A DNA stretch of 42,132 bases from Richelia sp. SL_2_1 (GCA_012033205.1 JAAUSO010000045.1:1-42132), one strand, 5' to 3'; shown: positions 27,132-36,757, numbered from the stretch's first letter. Numbers and translations are program-made. The notes: generated by a model from the sequence alone, not told the origin.

Positions 27132-27163
27132 AATTCTGAATTCATCATGGTGAATTCAGAATT
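27132..27163. terminator. Perfect 13-bp hairpin at a convergent gene end
   Basis: AATTCTGAATTCA (27132-27144), loop TCATGG, TGAATTCAGAATT (27151-27163), then ATTATTTTG on the plus strand. It lies 11 bp beyond the stop of the minus-strand coiled-coil gene. Bidirectional terminator is the likely role, though the T run is weak. Confidence 0.5.
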
Positions 27164-27173
27164 ATTATTTTGT

Positions 27174-27625
27174 CTAAATATCGCCGCGAATTTCTTCAAT
27201 AACACCGTCACGCAGCACAATTTCAACCTGCATTTTGCTAATTAAGTTATCGCCTTTTTCTGCTCGGAAAAAGCCTTCTAACTGAAATTGATTAACTTCT
27301 TGATTCAATTCAAGCATTTGTACTTGTTGCAGGTTTTGCAAGCTTTGGTTTTTTTTGTTCTAGCATTTCGCTTTTTTTTCTCATTTACCTGACCTTGAAT
27401 ATTCTCAATTTGTTGTAGAGTCTGAGGTCCGGGAGGTTGTAAACCTTGCTTTTGAATTTCAGTAATTGCTCGCTGTCCTTGGACATCGATTTGTTGTAGC
27501 TGCTGGTCAACTTGATTAATTTGAGTTTGTAGTTGCTGCGTTACTTCCTCTTTCCATAGAGGTGTGACAATGGCTTTAACGTTAATAACGCGCTTTAGCA
27601 GCAATTGAGGGTTGGAGATGTCCAT
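27174..27625 (-). CDS. Coiled-coil protein, unknown function, frame broken at two A8 tracts
   Basis: From the ATG at 27625 the frame reads about 82 residues with a Gln-rich coiled coil (TQINQVDQQLQQIDVQGQRAITEIQKQG), then breaks down into Lys/Asn-rich nonsense. Removing one A from each of two runs of eight (plus-strand T at 27372-27379 and 27349-27356) gives SEMLEQKNQSLQNLQQVQMLELNQE, then QLEGFFRAEKGDNLISKMQVEIVLRDGVIEEIRGDI and a stop at 27174. The repaired protein is 149 aa, with a helical start and a compact strand-rich end. The clean C-terminal domain in the shifted frame supports the repair. Function unknown. It lies 41 bp downstream of the acyl-ACP synthetase gene on the same strand. 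Confidence 0.65.
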
Positions 27626-27666
27626 AAAAGTGTGTTTTTTTCCTTTTTAATTCAATACATGGTGGA

Positions 27667-29670
27667 TTAGTTACTGTTATACATCCGCTCGATTGTATCG
27701 TGATAGCTTTCCATCACAACGTGTCGTCGGACTTTAAGAGTTCGTGTCATCATGCCATTTTCCATAGAAAACGGTTCTAGAATCAACTTAAACGGTCCAA
27801 TACGATCATCCGGACGATATCCCGGACGATTTCGCACTTCTCGAATCAACTCTTGTCGAAACAAATCCTGGATCATTTTACTCTCAAGGTTGATTTTTTG
27901 GCTGGTGGATGTCGTAACATTGTCTTCTTTAACACATAATTCCAATTTTTGAGTTTTTGCCCATTTTTCTAATGCTTCCAGATTCGGGACAATCAAAGCA
28001 CCGAGACTTTTTTTATCTTGCCCCACAAGCATTATTTGGTCGATAAATGGCGATCGCAAACAAGCATCTTCAACGGGAAGCGGTTCAATGTTTTCTCCGT
28101 TCGTTAAGACGATGGTGTCTTTTGCTCTTCCGGTTAAAACTATATCCTGACGGGGTGTTAACCAGCCCAAATCACCGCTATTAAACCATCCCTCGGAATC
28201 GATAGCTTGTTGTGTCGCTTCGGGATTTTTATAATAACCCTGCATGATTTGCGGTCCTTTGAGCAATACTAAACCTTTTTCTCCGGTTGGTAATTCTTGA
28301 CGAGTTTCTAAATCGACAATTTTTGCTTGGGTACCCGGTATCGGTAATCCCGCAGAACCGCGTAAATTAGTCCAATGACGACGAGCATGAGTAACTGGAG
28401 AAGTTTCGGTTAAACCGTAACCAACAACGATGGACACACCAATAATCTCATAGAAATCATCTATATGTTTGGCTAAGGCACCACCACCGCTAATCAATTG
28501 CTTGACTCTTCCTCCGGTAGCTTCTCTCACTTTGCTGTAAACGATTTTCTCAGCCAAAGCTTGTATTGGGGAAAGAACTGTTGCTTGAATGCTTGCGGCA
28601 ATTTTTTCTCCCATGGAAGGATTGAGATTTTCTAAATCCAATTGTTGAGTAATTCGTCGCGCTTTAATATATTTATTACTAATACCTAAAAACCGATTAA
28701 TTAAAGCTTGTTTGGATGCTGGTTGTTCGCGAAATTGCTTTTGTACTCCTTCATAAATTGATTCCCAAATACGCGGTACTCCAATCATGTAATGAGGTTT
28801 AAATGTTTTTAAATCATTTTTGATCGAGCGCAAATTTGTATAAACTTGGGTACAGCCTTGAGAAAGCAAAAAATACTCGCCAGTACGTTCAAATACGTGC
28901 CAGGTAGGCAGAATACTCAAAACCACATCTCCTACTTCCGGTTGAACTATGGTACGTAAACTTGTTACTTGATGCATCAAATTTCCGTGGGAAAGCATTA
29001 CACCTTTGGGCTTTCCTGAAGTACCGGAAGTGTAAAGTAAAGTTGCTAAAGCATCGCGGTTTTGCTTAACTGGCTCTAAATTATTTTTTGCACCAATTTC
29101 CATCAATTGCTCGTAGTTTAGTACCTTGATAACCTCTTCATTAGGTACTTTTTCAACTGTCAACAAAATTACTAATTTAATTGGTAAATCATCCAAACGC
29201 GATGGAGACAGCATAGCTGAACGCAATTTCTCAAAGGTTTGTAAATCTTGAGCGACTAACACCGTACTATCACTATTTGCCAAGATATACGCCAATTCAT
29301 CAACATCTGCTTGAGAACTGCGTACCGCATTTACAGCCCCGGCAGTCATTATACCTTGGTCGGCAATCAGCCAGCGAGGACTATTATCAGCAATCAACGA
29401 AATCCGTTGTTCTGGTTTGACTCCTAATGCTTGTAAACCGGCAGCAAATTGTTGAATTTGCTGATGAAGCTCAGTATAAGTTATTATCTCCTCTTTGGGT
29501 CGAACGTGAGGATTATGCAGTGCGATTGTATCACCAATACGACTTGCTAGTATTCCCCAAATTTCCGGGAAAAACTCCACATTTGAGTAATCTAACCGGC
29601 TTTTTAAAGACTTCCGGTCTTCTTCTGCAAACTTAGAAAGTAAATTATTTGTACCCTTAGTTTTAGACAT
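27667..29670 (-). CDS. aas: AMP-forming long-chain acyl-ACP/acyl-CoA synthetase, 667 aa
   Basis: Activates free fatty acids; in cyanobacteria the single enzyme of this type (acyl-ACP synthetase) recycles fatty acids from lipid turnover. The adenylation signature LLYTSGTSGKPKGVMLSHGN lies at about residues 190-210. The GYGLTE motif is at about residue 410, GWFNSGDLG at about 480 and LTGRAKDTIVLTNGENIEP at about 495-513. The C-terminal Lys region is present near MTRTLKVRRH. Length matches the cyanobacterial enzyme. The start is taken at ATG 29670; an upstream TTG at 29679 is less likely. Choice between ACP and CoA as acceptor rests on the cyanobacterial context. Confidence 0.9.
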   Translation of the reverse strand: MSKTKGTNNLLSKFAEEDRKSLKSRLDYSNVEFFPEIWGILASRIGDTIALHNPHVRPKEEIITYTELHQQIQQFAAGLQALGVKPEQRISLIADNSPRWLIADQGIMTAGAVNAVRSSQADVDELAYILANSDSTVLVAQDLQTFEKLRSAMLSPSRLDDLPIKLVILLTVEKVPNEEVIKVLNYEQLMEIGAKNNLEPVKQNRDALATLLYTSGTSGKPKGVMLSHGNLMHQVTSLRTIVQPEVGDVVLSILPTWHVFERTGEYFLLSQGCTQVYTNLRSIKNDLKTFKPHYMIGVPRIWESIYEGVQKQFREQPASKQALINRFLGISNKYIKARRITQQLDLENLNPSMGEKIAASIQATVLSPIQALAEKIVYSKVREATGGRVKQLISGGGALAKHIDDFYEIIGVSIVVGYGLTETSPVTHARRHWTNLRGSAGLPIPGTQAKIVDLETRQELPTGEKGLVLLKGPQIMQGYYKNPEATQQAIDSEGWFNSGDLGWLTPRQDIVLTGRAKDTIVLTNGENIEPLPVEDACLRSPFIDQIMLVGQDKKSLGALIVPNLEALEKWAKTQKLELCVKEDNVTTSTSQKINLESKMIQDLFRQELIREVRNRPGYRPDDRIGPFKLILEPFSMENGMMTRTLKVRRHVVMESYHDTIERMYNSN

Positions 29671-29796
29671 CACACGCAACTTTTATAGTCAATAATTTGT
29701 ACTTCCAGCATATTCCTTCATTTACTAAAAATAGACAACTTGTTATATATACAAGAGATAAAACTCTTTCGTTCTCAATTAATACTTACACTGCAT

Positions 29797-29859
29797 AAAC
29801 CCGGTTTCCATACAAAAACGTTGTTTTTACAAGCAGATATCGACGAAACAAGCGGGTTT
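29797..29859. repeat. Inverted repeat with an inner hairpin
   Basis: AAACCCG-GTTTC (29797-29808) faces GAAAC-AAG-CGGGTTT (29845-29859). Between them AAAAAC-GTT-GTTTTT forms an inner hairpin. Resembles the AAACCCG-type dispersed palindromes common in filamentous cyanobacteria. Confidence 0.6.
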
Positions 29860-30163
29860 CTGGCTTCACCTGGGTAATTTCTGTTAATCTGGATTAAGTC
29901 TGAGTCCAAATGTAAAATTATATGGATAAAAATTTAGTTATATAAACCGACATATACATACTGAAGATTAGTTTGATTTTTCCATGTCATATATAAGACT
30001 GAGATAATTTAATTAACAAAAACTAACAAGCAATAAATAGATTTAAAAATAGATTAAAAAAGAAATTTCAACTTAAAAATCGTTTATGCTAACCAAAAGA
30101 AACTCAAAAGTTGATACTGATTTAATTATCACGATTTTGCTTCACAATAGAATAAGTACTTAG

Positions 30164-30326
30164 GCAAAATTAATTGTGTATTTGTCATTGCGAGTGGAAC
30201 GAAGTGAAACGAAGTGAACGAAGCATTCACCCTACGGGTGAATGCTGAGTCCTGACGGACACGCTGCGCGTTTACGCAGTATAGCGAAGCTAACGCTGTA
30301 GCTCGCAATGACACAATTAATTTTGC
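30164..30326. mobile_element. 163-bp foldback (MITE-like) element
   Basis: The left arm is GCAAAATTAATTGTG (30164-30178), TATTT, then GTCATTGCGAG (30184-30194). The right arm is CTCGCAATGAC (30302-30312) running into CACAATTAATTTTGC (30312-30326). Both arm segments match perfectly; the left arm has 5 extra bases. Inside are shorter hairpins (AAGCATTCACC-CTAC-GGGTGAATGCT and GCTGCGCG-type) and repeated CGAAGTGAA. It encodes no protein. Such structure fits a non-autonomous element moved by an absent transposase. Confidence 0.75.
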
Positions 30327-30368
30327 ACACCCACTTATGAGGATTTTTTCGCAAAAGGAGACCTGAAG

Positions 30369-30527
30369 ATGAGTTTAACTAATATCGTATTACTCACCCT
30401 CGTCAATACTGTTACTTGCCTTGTCTTACCCAAGACAATATCTTCAGTATTCAGTGTCAAAAGCAAACCTAAAATTCTTTCCGAAACAACTACCATAGCT
30501 TTAAAAAAGCAAGCTAAAACTACTTAA
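30369..30527 (+). CDS. Small single-TM protein, 52 aa
   Basis: An ORF of 52 codons with a strong ribosome-binding site (AAAAGGAG 9 nt before the ATG). The protein begins MSLTNIVLLTLVNTVTCLVLP, a hydrophobic segment of about 18 residues, followed by a Lys/Ser/Thr-rich basic tail (SVKSKPKILSE...ALKKQAKTT). The layout suits an inner-membrane small protein with its tail in the cytosol. I recognise no family. It lies 131 bp before the carotenoid oxygenase gene on the same strand and just after the foldback element. Confidence 0.6.
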   Translation: MSLTNIVLLTLVNTVTCLVLPKTISSVFSVKSKPKILSETTTIALKKQAKTT

Positions 30528-30658
30528 CTTTGTGTAGTGTAATTAATTACTATTTGAATCTTTAGTGGTTTTGATAGTGTAACCAAGTTAAAATCGTCAA
30601 TCTAAAATAAAAATTAAAATAAAAATTAAAATAGATTGACCTTCAAACTTTAACTAAA

Positions 30659-32056
30659 ATGGGAACATTAACAGTAAATCCTTTTCTCGACGGTAATTTT
30701 GCCCCAGTGCGTGAAGAAATCACCGCTGATGACTTGAAAATAATTGGTGAATTACCACCAGATTTATCCGGGATGTTCGTAAGGAATGGTCCCAATCCCC
30801 AATGGAATCCCAAAGGACAGTATCATTGGTTTGATGGGGATGGAATGTTACATGGGGTGCGGATTTCTGACGGTAAAGCCAGTTATCGTAACCGTTACGT
30901 GCGGACGAAAGGATGGCAAATCGAACAAGAAGCGGGTAAAGCCCTATGGAGTGGGTTATTAGAACCGCCACAAATGGATAACCCCCACGGTGCATCTAAA
31001 AACGTTGCCAATACCGCCTTAGTATGGCACGCAGGTCAATTTTTGGCACTTTGGGAAGGAGGTGCGCCTCATGCTATAAAAATTCCAGAATTAGATACTT
31101 CAAGTGAATTTACTTACAATACTCAATTAAAATCTGCATTTACAGCACATCCCAAAGTAGACCCGATAACGGGTGAAATGATGTTTTTCGGTTATTCATT
31201 TGCTCCGCCATACTTACATTACAGTATAGTTTCACCTGAAGGCGAACTTGTAAAAACAGTACCCATTGAACTACCCATGGGAGTAATGATGCATGATTTC
31301 GCCATTACGTCAAACTATACAATCTTTATGGATTTGCCAATGACATTCAATCCCATGCGGATGGAGAAAGGTGAACCCGGTATGATGTTTGAGAAAGATA
31401 GAGCCAGTCGTTTTGGTGTTGTACCACGTCACGGCGATAATAATGATATACGTTGGTTTGAAACTCCTGCTTGTTTCGTATGGCATACCCTCAACGCTTA
31501 CGAGCAAGGAGATGAAGTAGTACTTGTGGCTTGTCGGATGAATTCCACAACCGTTTTTGCGACAGAGGATGTTGAAAGCGGTGGGGAAGATAATATTCCC
31601 AGACTGCACCGTTGGCGATTTAATATGAAAGATGGTAGCGTGCGCGAAGAAATGCTTGATGATGTACCTTCAGAATTCCCCCGTATTAACGACAACTTTT
31701 TAGGACAACCAACGCGCTACGGTTATGCTGGCAAAATGAAACAAGGTGTAATGCCTTTATTTGATGGTGTAATTAAGTATGACCTCAACAGCGGTAAATC
31801 CCAAACTCATGAATTTGGTGAAGCACATTATGGTGGTGAAGCTGTATTTGTACCTCGTGCTAGTGGAAGTGGAGAAGATGAAGGTTGGGTAATGACTTTC
31901 GTTTATGACTCAAATCAGGATACATCTGAATTAGTAATTGTAGACGCTCAAGATATGACATCGGAGCCAGTTGCAAGAGTACTGATTCCCCAGCGTGTTC
32001 CTTATGGTTTCCACGGTGATTGGGTTAGTGAGGAGAAATTGCACAAATCGAAGTGA
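30659..32056 (+). CDS. Carotenoid oxygenase (RPE65/apocarotenoid-15,15'-oxygenase family), 465 aa
   Basis: Fe(II) enzyme that cleaves carotenoids or apocarotenoids, giving retinal-like products in cyanobacteria. The four iron-binding His of the seven-blade propeller are visible: His164 (FTAHPKVD), His212 (GVMMHDFAITSNY), His276 (CFVWHTLNA) and His452 (YGFHGDWV). The N terminus PDLSGMFVRNGPNPQW is the family start. Length is close to the known cyanobacterial apocarotenoid oxygenase, so the function is well supported although the exact substrate is not. No beta-carotene or rhodopsin gene is beside it. Confidence 0.93.
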   Translation: MGTLTVNPFLDGNFAPVREEITADDLKIIGELPPDLSGMFVRNGPNPQWNPKGQYHWFDGDGMLHGVRISDGKASYRNRYVRTKGWQIEQEAGKALWSGLLEPPQMDNPHGASKNVANTALVWHAGQFLALWEGGAPHAIKIPELDTSSEFTYNTQLKSAFTAHPKVDPITGEMMFFGYSFAPPYLHYSIVSPEGELVKTVPIELPMGVMMHDFAITSNYTIFMDLPMTFNPMRMEKGEPGMMFEKDRASRFGVVPRHGDNNDIRWFETPACFVWHTLNAYEQGDEVVLVACRMNSTTVFATEDVESGGEDNIPRLHRWRFNMKDGSVREEMLDDVPSEFPRINDNFLGQPTRYGYAGKMKQGVMPLFDGVIKYDLNSGKSQTHEFGEAHYGGEAVFVPRASGSGEDEGWVMTFVYDSNQDTSELVIVDAQDMTSEPVARVLIPQRVPYGFHGDWVSEEKLHKSK

Positions 32057-32067
32057 TAGGTAATACA

Positions 32068-32130
32068 GATAACTGATGTAGAGACGTTGCAGTGCAACGT
32101 CTCCTTGTATTTTCGGTTGTACGAGAATTT
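32068..32130. repeat. Palindromic dispersed repeat, copy B
   Basis: Core GAGACGTTGCA (32081-32091) / TGCAACGTCTC (32093-32103) around a single G, with the same flanks as copy A at 12988-13051 (GATAACT-x-ATGTA, CCTTGTATTTT, GAGAATTT). It begins 12 bp after the carotenoid oxygenase stop, again directly behind a gene. Confidence 0.85.
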
Positions 32131-32226
32131 GCTGAAAAAATTGTTAGACTTTGTTCTTATCTACCCGGAAATAATTACTATTTTTAGTGCGAATCAATTT
32201 AAACTTATGGATTGGAGTTAATTATT

Positions 32227-32532
32227 TTACTTCCCACCATAATAAAAAGCGATTTCCTTATCCTTCAAAGGCGCAAAATCAGCTTCTTCAAGCATTTGAT
32301 TAAGTTCAACTTGAGAAATATGTTTAGCTCCAATTCTAACTATACGAGACCTCATAGTATTTTTTACACCACTACGCTGTCTATTACCTTCAAGCGCCAT
32401 GACTTGATTGTACAAATCTAATTTTGCAGGTTCAATAGGAGAACCATCTAAATCAATTCCATTAGCAATAGCTTCGTCAACAGCATCCGCACCCTTGGTT
32501 GAGGCATCCATTTGATTAGTTTGGGCAGTCAT
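32227..32532 (-). CDS. Conserved-looking cyanobacterial protein, unknown function, 101 aa
   Basis: A soluble, charged protein. The N terminus MTAQTNQMDASTKGADAVDEAI is Ala/Asp-rich and probably flexible. Residues about 35-75 contain PAKLDLYNQVMALEGNRQRSGVKNTMRSRIVRIG, a helical basic region. The C terminus VELNQMLEEADFAPLKDKEIAFYYGGK is neat and looks folded. No motif known to me. Convergent with the carotenoid oxygenase gene. Confidence 0.65.
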   Translation of the reverse strand: MTAQTNQMDASTKGADAVDEAIANGIDLDGSPIEPAKLDLYNQVMALEGNRQRSGVKNTMRSRIVRIGAKHISQVELNQMLEEADFAPLKDKEIAFYYGGK

Positions 32533-32713
32533 AGCAAAGGATTTTTATTTTCTGATTTAATTTATTAATATTAAATTTTACCAGTTAACGGTACCGTTAC
32601 TCACTTTAAATCTTAACATTAACATTTAGATGCCGTAATTTTTCGTATGCACTTGTCAGGAATCGGTTCTATAGTTTAATCTCAAAGCAATGCTATAGCA
32701 ATATGGTGAAGCT

Positions 32714-33093
32714 ATGTCAGAGCATCCTATTCCCGAACAAAAAACCGTAGATTAGAAAGGGCTTTAAGCAATACAATTGTCGATATATATTTCGGCACTT
32801 CTGAAAGCTGGCTGCGAGCCATCCTCCGGATGTGCATTTTTTCATTAGGCTACATAGATTCCGAGCCAGTGTTTATTGTTGAATGTCCCAACCAAGCTGT
32901 AGCAAAACGGTTAAGCCGCAAAACTTATCCTTTTAGAGAAATAGTCTATTGGTTTACCGATAACCTACAAGCCGGCGAACGCACTTTATTTTGCTATCAA
33001 GAATTAAAAAATGGTTCGTGGCAATGCTTCGACACCAACAGCAATTCTTGGAAAAACTGGAACAGTCTATATATCCCCCAACGCTTGATTTGA
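32714..33093 (+). CDS. Small protein, unknown function, 126 aa after repair of an A tract
   Basis: The frame from ATG 32714 (MSEHPIPEQKTVD) stops after 13 residues. Adding one A to the run of six (32739-32744) reads MSEHPIPEQKNRRLERALSN and joins the long open frame TIVDIYFGTSESWLRAILRMCIF that continues to 33093. The downstream frame alone begins at ATG 32830 (MCIFSLGYIDSEPVF). The repaired protein has a helical start and then a beta-rich region with YPFREIVYWFTDNL and FCYQELKNGSWQCF. Family unknown. Confidence 0.6.
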
Positions 33094-33100
33094 CAAGATT

Positions 33101-33149
33101 GGGAATTGGGAATTGGGAATTGGGAATTGGGAATTGGTAATTGATAATT
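33101..33149. repeat. GGGAATT heptamer array
   Basis: Five exact GGGAATT units then GGTAATT and GATAATT, starting 7 bp after the preceding stop codon. Confidence 0.92.
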
Positions 33150-33323
33150 GGTACTCCTATTCCGCTAGAAAATTACCTATTTCTCTTTATCTCTTTACGA
33201 ATGCGTTCTCTGCGTCTAGTAAGGGTTTTTTTCGGTAATCTTTTAACGGGAAGGGAGTAGTTATGAGTTAATAATTATCTATCCCCCACCTTCCCCAAAC
33301 CCCATCCCCCACCTCCCTATCTC

Positions 33324-33587
33324 TTACTCCTTCCGAGTTACTAACCCAGCGAAAAAGGCACCTAAAACACTTCCAGTCCAAATTCCCGTAGTGCTACCTT
33401 GCCACATTGCACCCGGTGCCACTACGAATTTACAACCTGTTTTAAATAACTCCCAACGTTGGTTTTGACAATTTTGACTGTGAGCTTGTACGCTAATTTG
33501 TCCTCCAACATAACCGCCGAAAAAGCCAGATGCAAGGGCTAAGAAAGTACAAACTAATAATCTTTTTCGTGATGATTGTTTACTCAT
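33324..33587 (-). CDS. Small membrane protein, 87 aa
   Basis: An N-terminal hydrophobic segment of about residues 9-32 (LLVCTFLALASGFFGGYVGG) and a second at about 66-83 (GIWTGSVLGAFFAGLV), with a short loop between them holding two Cys (QNCQNQRWELFKTGCKF) that could pair outside the cytoplasm. The GxxxG patterns suggest helix packing. No family recognised. Downstream of ppc on the same strand? No: it lies after the ppc stop by about 100 bp and is separated from ppc by a heptamer array, so co-transcription is unclear. Confidence 0.65.
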   Translation of the reverse strand: MSKQSSRKRLLVCTFLALASGFFGGYVGGQISVQAHSQNCQNQRWELFKTGCKFVVAPGAMWQGSTTGIWTGSVLGAFFAGLVTRKE

Positions 33588-33624
33588 TGTTAGGAGTTAG
33601 TACCACCTGAGTTTGGAGTTAAAG

Positions 33625-33680
33625 TTACCAATTACCAATTACCAATTACCCATTACCCATTACCAATTACCTATTACCAA
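33625..33680. repeat. TTACCAA heptamer array at the ppc 3' end
   Basis: Eight 7-bp units, mostly TTACCAA with TTACCCA twice and TTACCTA once, ending 6 bp before the ppc stop codon (minus strand). Confidence 0.92.
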
Positions 33681-33686
33681 TTCTCA

Positions 33687-36600
33687 TCAACCAGTATTTC
33701 TCATCCCAGCCGCAATTCCGTTAATCGTTAACAGCGCACCTCTGAGCAATTCTCCTTTGCTGTAACGCGAGTGGATTACTCCAGAACTTGCGCTGGTTTT
33801 ACTGTGCCGCAAACGTTTAAGTAAAGATACCTGAATAAATCCAAGAGGTACAATAGTACCATTTCTTAACTGTACCGAACGCTGTAAAACTGGATCTCCA
33901 TCTAAAAGTCTTTCGTGTCCGGTGATTTGTAAGACTAAATTTTTTGTCAGATAGTATTCGCTGGAAATTTGGTTAAATACCCCATCAAAGCGCTGCTTAT
34001 CTTCGGGTTTAGATAGTTCCTCTACATAGTGTCGAGCCATTTGTAAATCGACTTTTGCCAAGGTCATTTCTACTTTGGAAATCACCATTTTGAAAAATGG
34101 CCACTTTCTGTAAAAGCATTGTAGTAACTGTATGTGGTCGTCGGGAGCTTCGTTTAAAAATTCTTGTAAAGCTGTACCGACTCCGTACCATGCAGGTAGT
34201 AAAAATCTGGTTTGCGTCCAGCTAAATACCCAAGGAATTGCCCGTAAACCGCTTAAACCCTTATTACCCGATGGACGACGAGCGGGACGAGAACTGATTT
34301 GTAGTTGACTAATTTCTTCAATGGGCGTAACTTGATGAAAAAAGTCTATAAAATCGGGTTGTTCGTAAATTAAATCCCGATAATGCGATCGCGATCGCGC
34401 TGATAATTCTTCCATAATTTGGTTCCAGGGTTCGATATTGTCAAACCCAGCACTGAGTAGACTGGCTTGAATTACCGCAGTGGTGATTGTTTCGAGATTG
34501 TACAGCGCCAAATTAGGTAAGGAGTATTTGGAAGCTAAAACTTCTCCTTGTTCGGTAATTTTGATCCGTCCATTAATACTTTTACCTGGTTGGGCTAAAA
34601 TTGCTTCGTAAGCGGGACCGCCACCGCGTCCAACTGAACCACCCCGTCCATGAAAGATTCGTACGCTTAAGCCATGTTCTTCGGCTATTTGCTGCAATGA
34701 TTTTTGGGCTTTGTGAATCTCCCAATTACTACTCAGAAAACCGGAGTCTTTATTACTATCGGAATACCCCAACATGATTTCTTGTAAATTGGGATTTAAG
34801 GGAGAAGCTGGAGAAGAAAATGACTCTTTATCCCCTTGTCCCCTTGTCCTCTTCTCTTCTTCATAGACTTCATACCCTCCCGCGAGTAGTGCGCGATACA
34901 GAGGAAGGGAAAACAAGTCTCGCATGACTTGTCTCGAACGCTGTAAGTCTTCTACTGTTTCAAATAAGGGGACTACTCGGATTGTACCGATGGCGGTTCC
35001 GGGATCGTAAAGTCCTGCTTCTTTGGCTAAGAGTAATACTTCAAGTACGTCGCTCACCGAGCGACACATACTAATAATATAAGTTTGACAGATGTTGCAA
35101 CCAAATTCTTGTTGTAGCGATCGCAATACACGCATCGTTTCTACAACTTCGTTGGTTTTATCTGCAAACGCTAACTGTGCGGGAATTAATGGTCTTCTGG
35201 TTTGTAGTTCTTCTATTAACCAAGCAATTTTCTGCTCTTCTGGTAGTTCTTCGTAATTTGTCTGTAAAATTCCTAGATATTCTAAAATTTCGCCGATTGC
35301 ACTGCTGTGACGGGTTGATTCTTGGCGAATATCTAGTTGTGTCAAATTAAAGCCAAAAATTTCCACTTGGGTGAGCAGATTTTCTAACTGCTGACACTTT
35401 AAACCCGTTTGTGATAAGTTGCGTTGAATTAACCTTAAATCTGTTAAAAATTCAGCTTCGGAAGGGTAAATTGGAGCTTTATCGTCTTTAATAATCTCGC
35501 GCTTCCACAATGCTGAATTACGTTCCCGTGTATTTTCCAGTCGCTTAACTACATAAGCGAGTTTCAACCGATAAGGTTCCTGACGATAGCGTAAAGCCAA
35601 TGCGTCGTATACTCCGCTCATCTGGGACTGTTCGATTTCCAACGATTCTAATAAGTCCGGTAGAACATCGCTCCAGTGCAGCGACACGCTTAATAATTCA
35701 ATTAATGCTTTCCCAGATTCGATATATTTTTCTAACACCATATGGCGTTGATAACAAGCCGTCTGCCAAGTTATTTCTGGTGTTACTGATGGATTCCCGT
35801 CTCGATCGGAACCAACCCAAGAACCAAATTGACAAAAGCTTTTGATTGGTGGCTCAAGTCTGGGAAAGGTTGAATTCAAAGCGTATTTGAAACGCTCGTA
35901 CAATTGCGGGATAGCATCAAACAATACTGATTGAAAATAGTGCAGCGCATAATCTACTTCATCCAGTACGCTGGGTTTAAACTGATGTAGTTCGTCAGTA
36001 CGCCACCATAAACGAATATCTTCTAATAATTGAGAGCGAAGTTGGGTTGTTTCCCAAGAATATCCCCCTGCGGTCATATTGCCAGAACGCTTTTCTGATG
36101 CATCGAGTTTTGCAGTAAATCTACTACTCGCCGCTGTTTATCTCGAATCGTTGGACGGACAATTTCAGTTGGGTGAGCTGTAAACACTAAACGCACGTCC
36201 AATTGTGCAATTAAGCGTTGAATTTGTCCTGGTGGTACATTTAATTTAAATAACTTGGGGAATAGTTCGGCAAAGGTTCCTTTGTCTTTTACATTAGGTT
36301 TAGATTGCCAATTTTTGACTAGTAAATCTGCATTAACTCCGTTGTTTAAATGAACTTCCTCTTGTTGATGATTGCTCGAATAAATAATATTGGGTAAAGT
36401 TTCTGTTTGCCGATCTTCTTCATAGCGAGTCAATTGTTGCTGCTGTTCGTAGTCTTGTTCTACGATATTGATCAACTGAAAATACAAAGCAAATCCACGA
36501 GCTGCCCTAATTGCTTCATTAATATTTAATTGTTCAATTAAGCTCGATACTGAAGCCGCTTGGTTATCCGTTGCTTGTCCTTCTGGGGAACATAAATCGC

Positions 36601-36757
36601 GTAACTGTTTGAGGAGATCTACCATTTGTTGTCCGCATTCTTCGCGGAGAACCAATTCCCACATTTCCTCAACGATTTGCAAGCGATGGCGCAAAAACAA
36701 ATCTGATGCGGGGTAGATACTTACAGCCTGAGTTGAAGGGTATAAAACGGTACTCAT
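33687..36757 (-). CDS. ppc: Phosphoenolpyruvate carboxylase, frameshifted near residue 215
   Basis: Makes oxaloacetate from PEP and bicarbonate, a main anaplerotic step. The N-terminal frame (36757 to 36074) carries [19 protein letters not shown] with the catalytic His, then stops. The rest of the enzyme lies in another frame (from 36077 to 33687), with [38 protein letters not shown] and the final GMRNTG. Adding one A to the 4-base run (plus-strand T at 36108-36111) makes [20 protein letters not shown] continuous and gives 1,023 aa, the usual cyanobacterial size. It is expected to be needed for growth, which argues that the break is a sequence error. There is a repeat-like insert ([20 protein letters not shown]) before the GYSDSNKD motif. 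Confidence 0.9.

Larger units (their letters stand above)
26763..27173. other. 411-bp intergenic region holding two strong hairpins
   Basis: Convergent intergenic region without a gene. The two inverted repeats at 27013-27076 and 27132-27163 are listed separately; the rest shows nothing notable. Confidence 0.6.
29671..30368. other. 698-bp intergenic region with two repeat elements
   Basis: Contains the inverted repeat at 29797-29859 and the larger foldback at 30164-30326, with AT-rich spacer between. A 61-codon minus-strand frame (30129-30314) lies mostly in the foldback and is not a gene. Confidence 0.6.

Noticed and set aside
30129-30314. 61-codon minus-strand frame
   Set aside because: Lies mostly within the foldback element; composed of palindrome arms, with no ribosome-binding site or recognisable domain.
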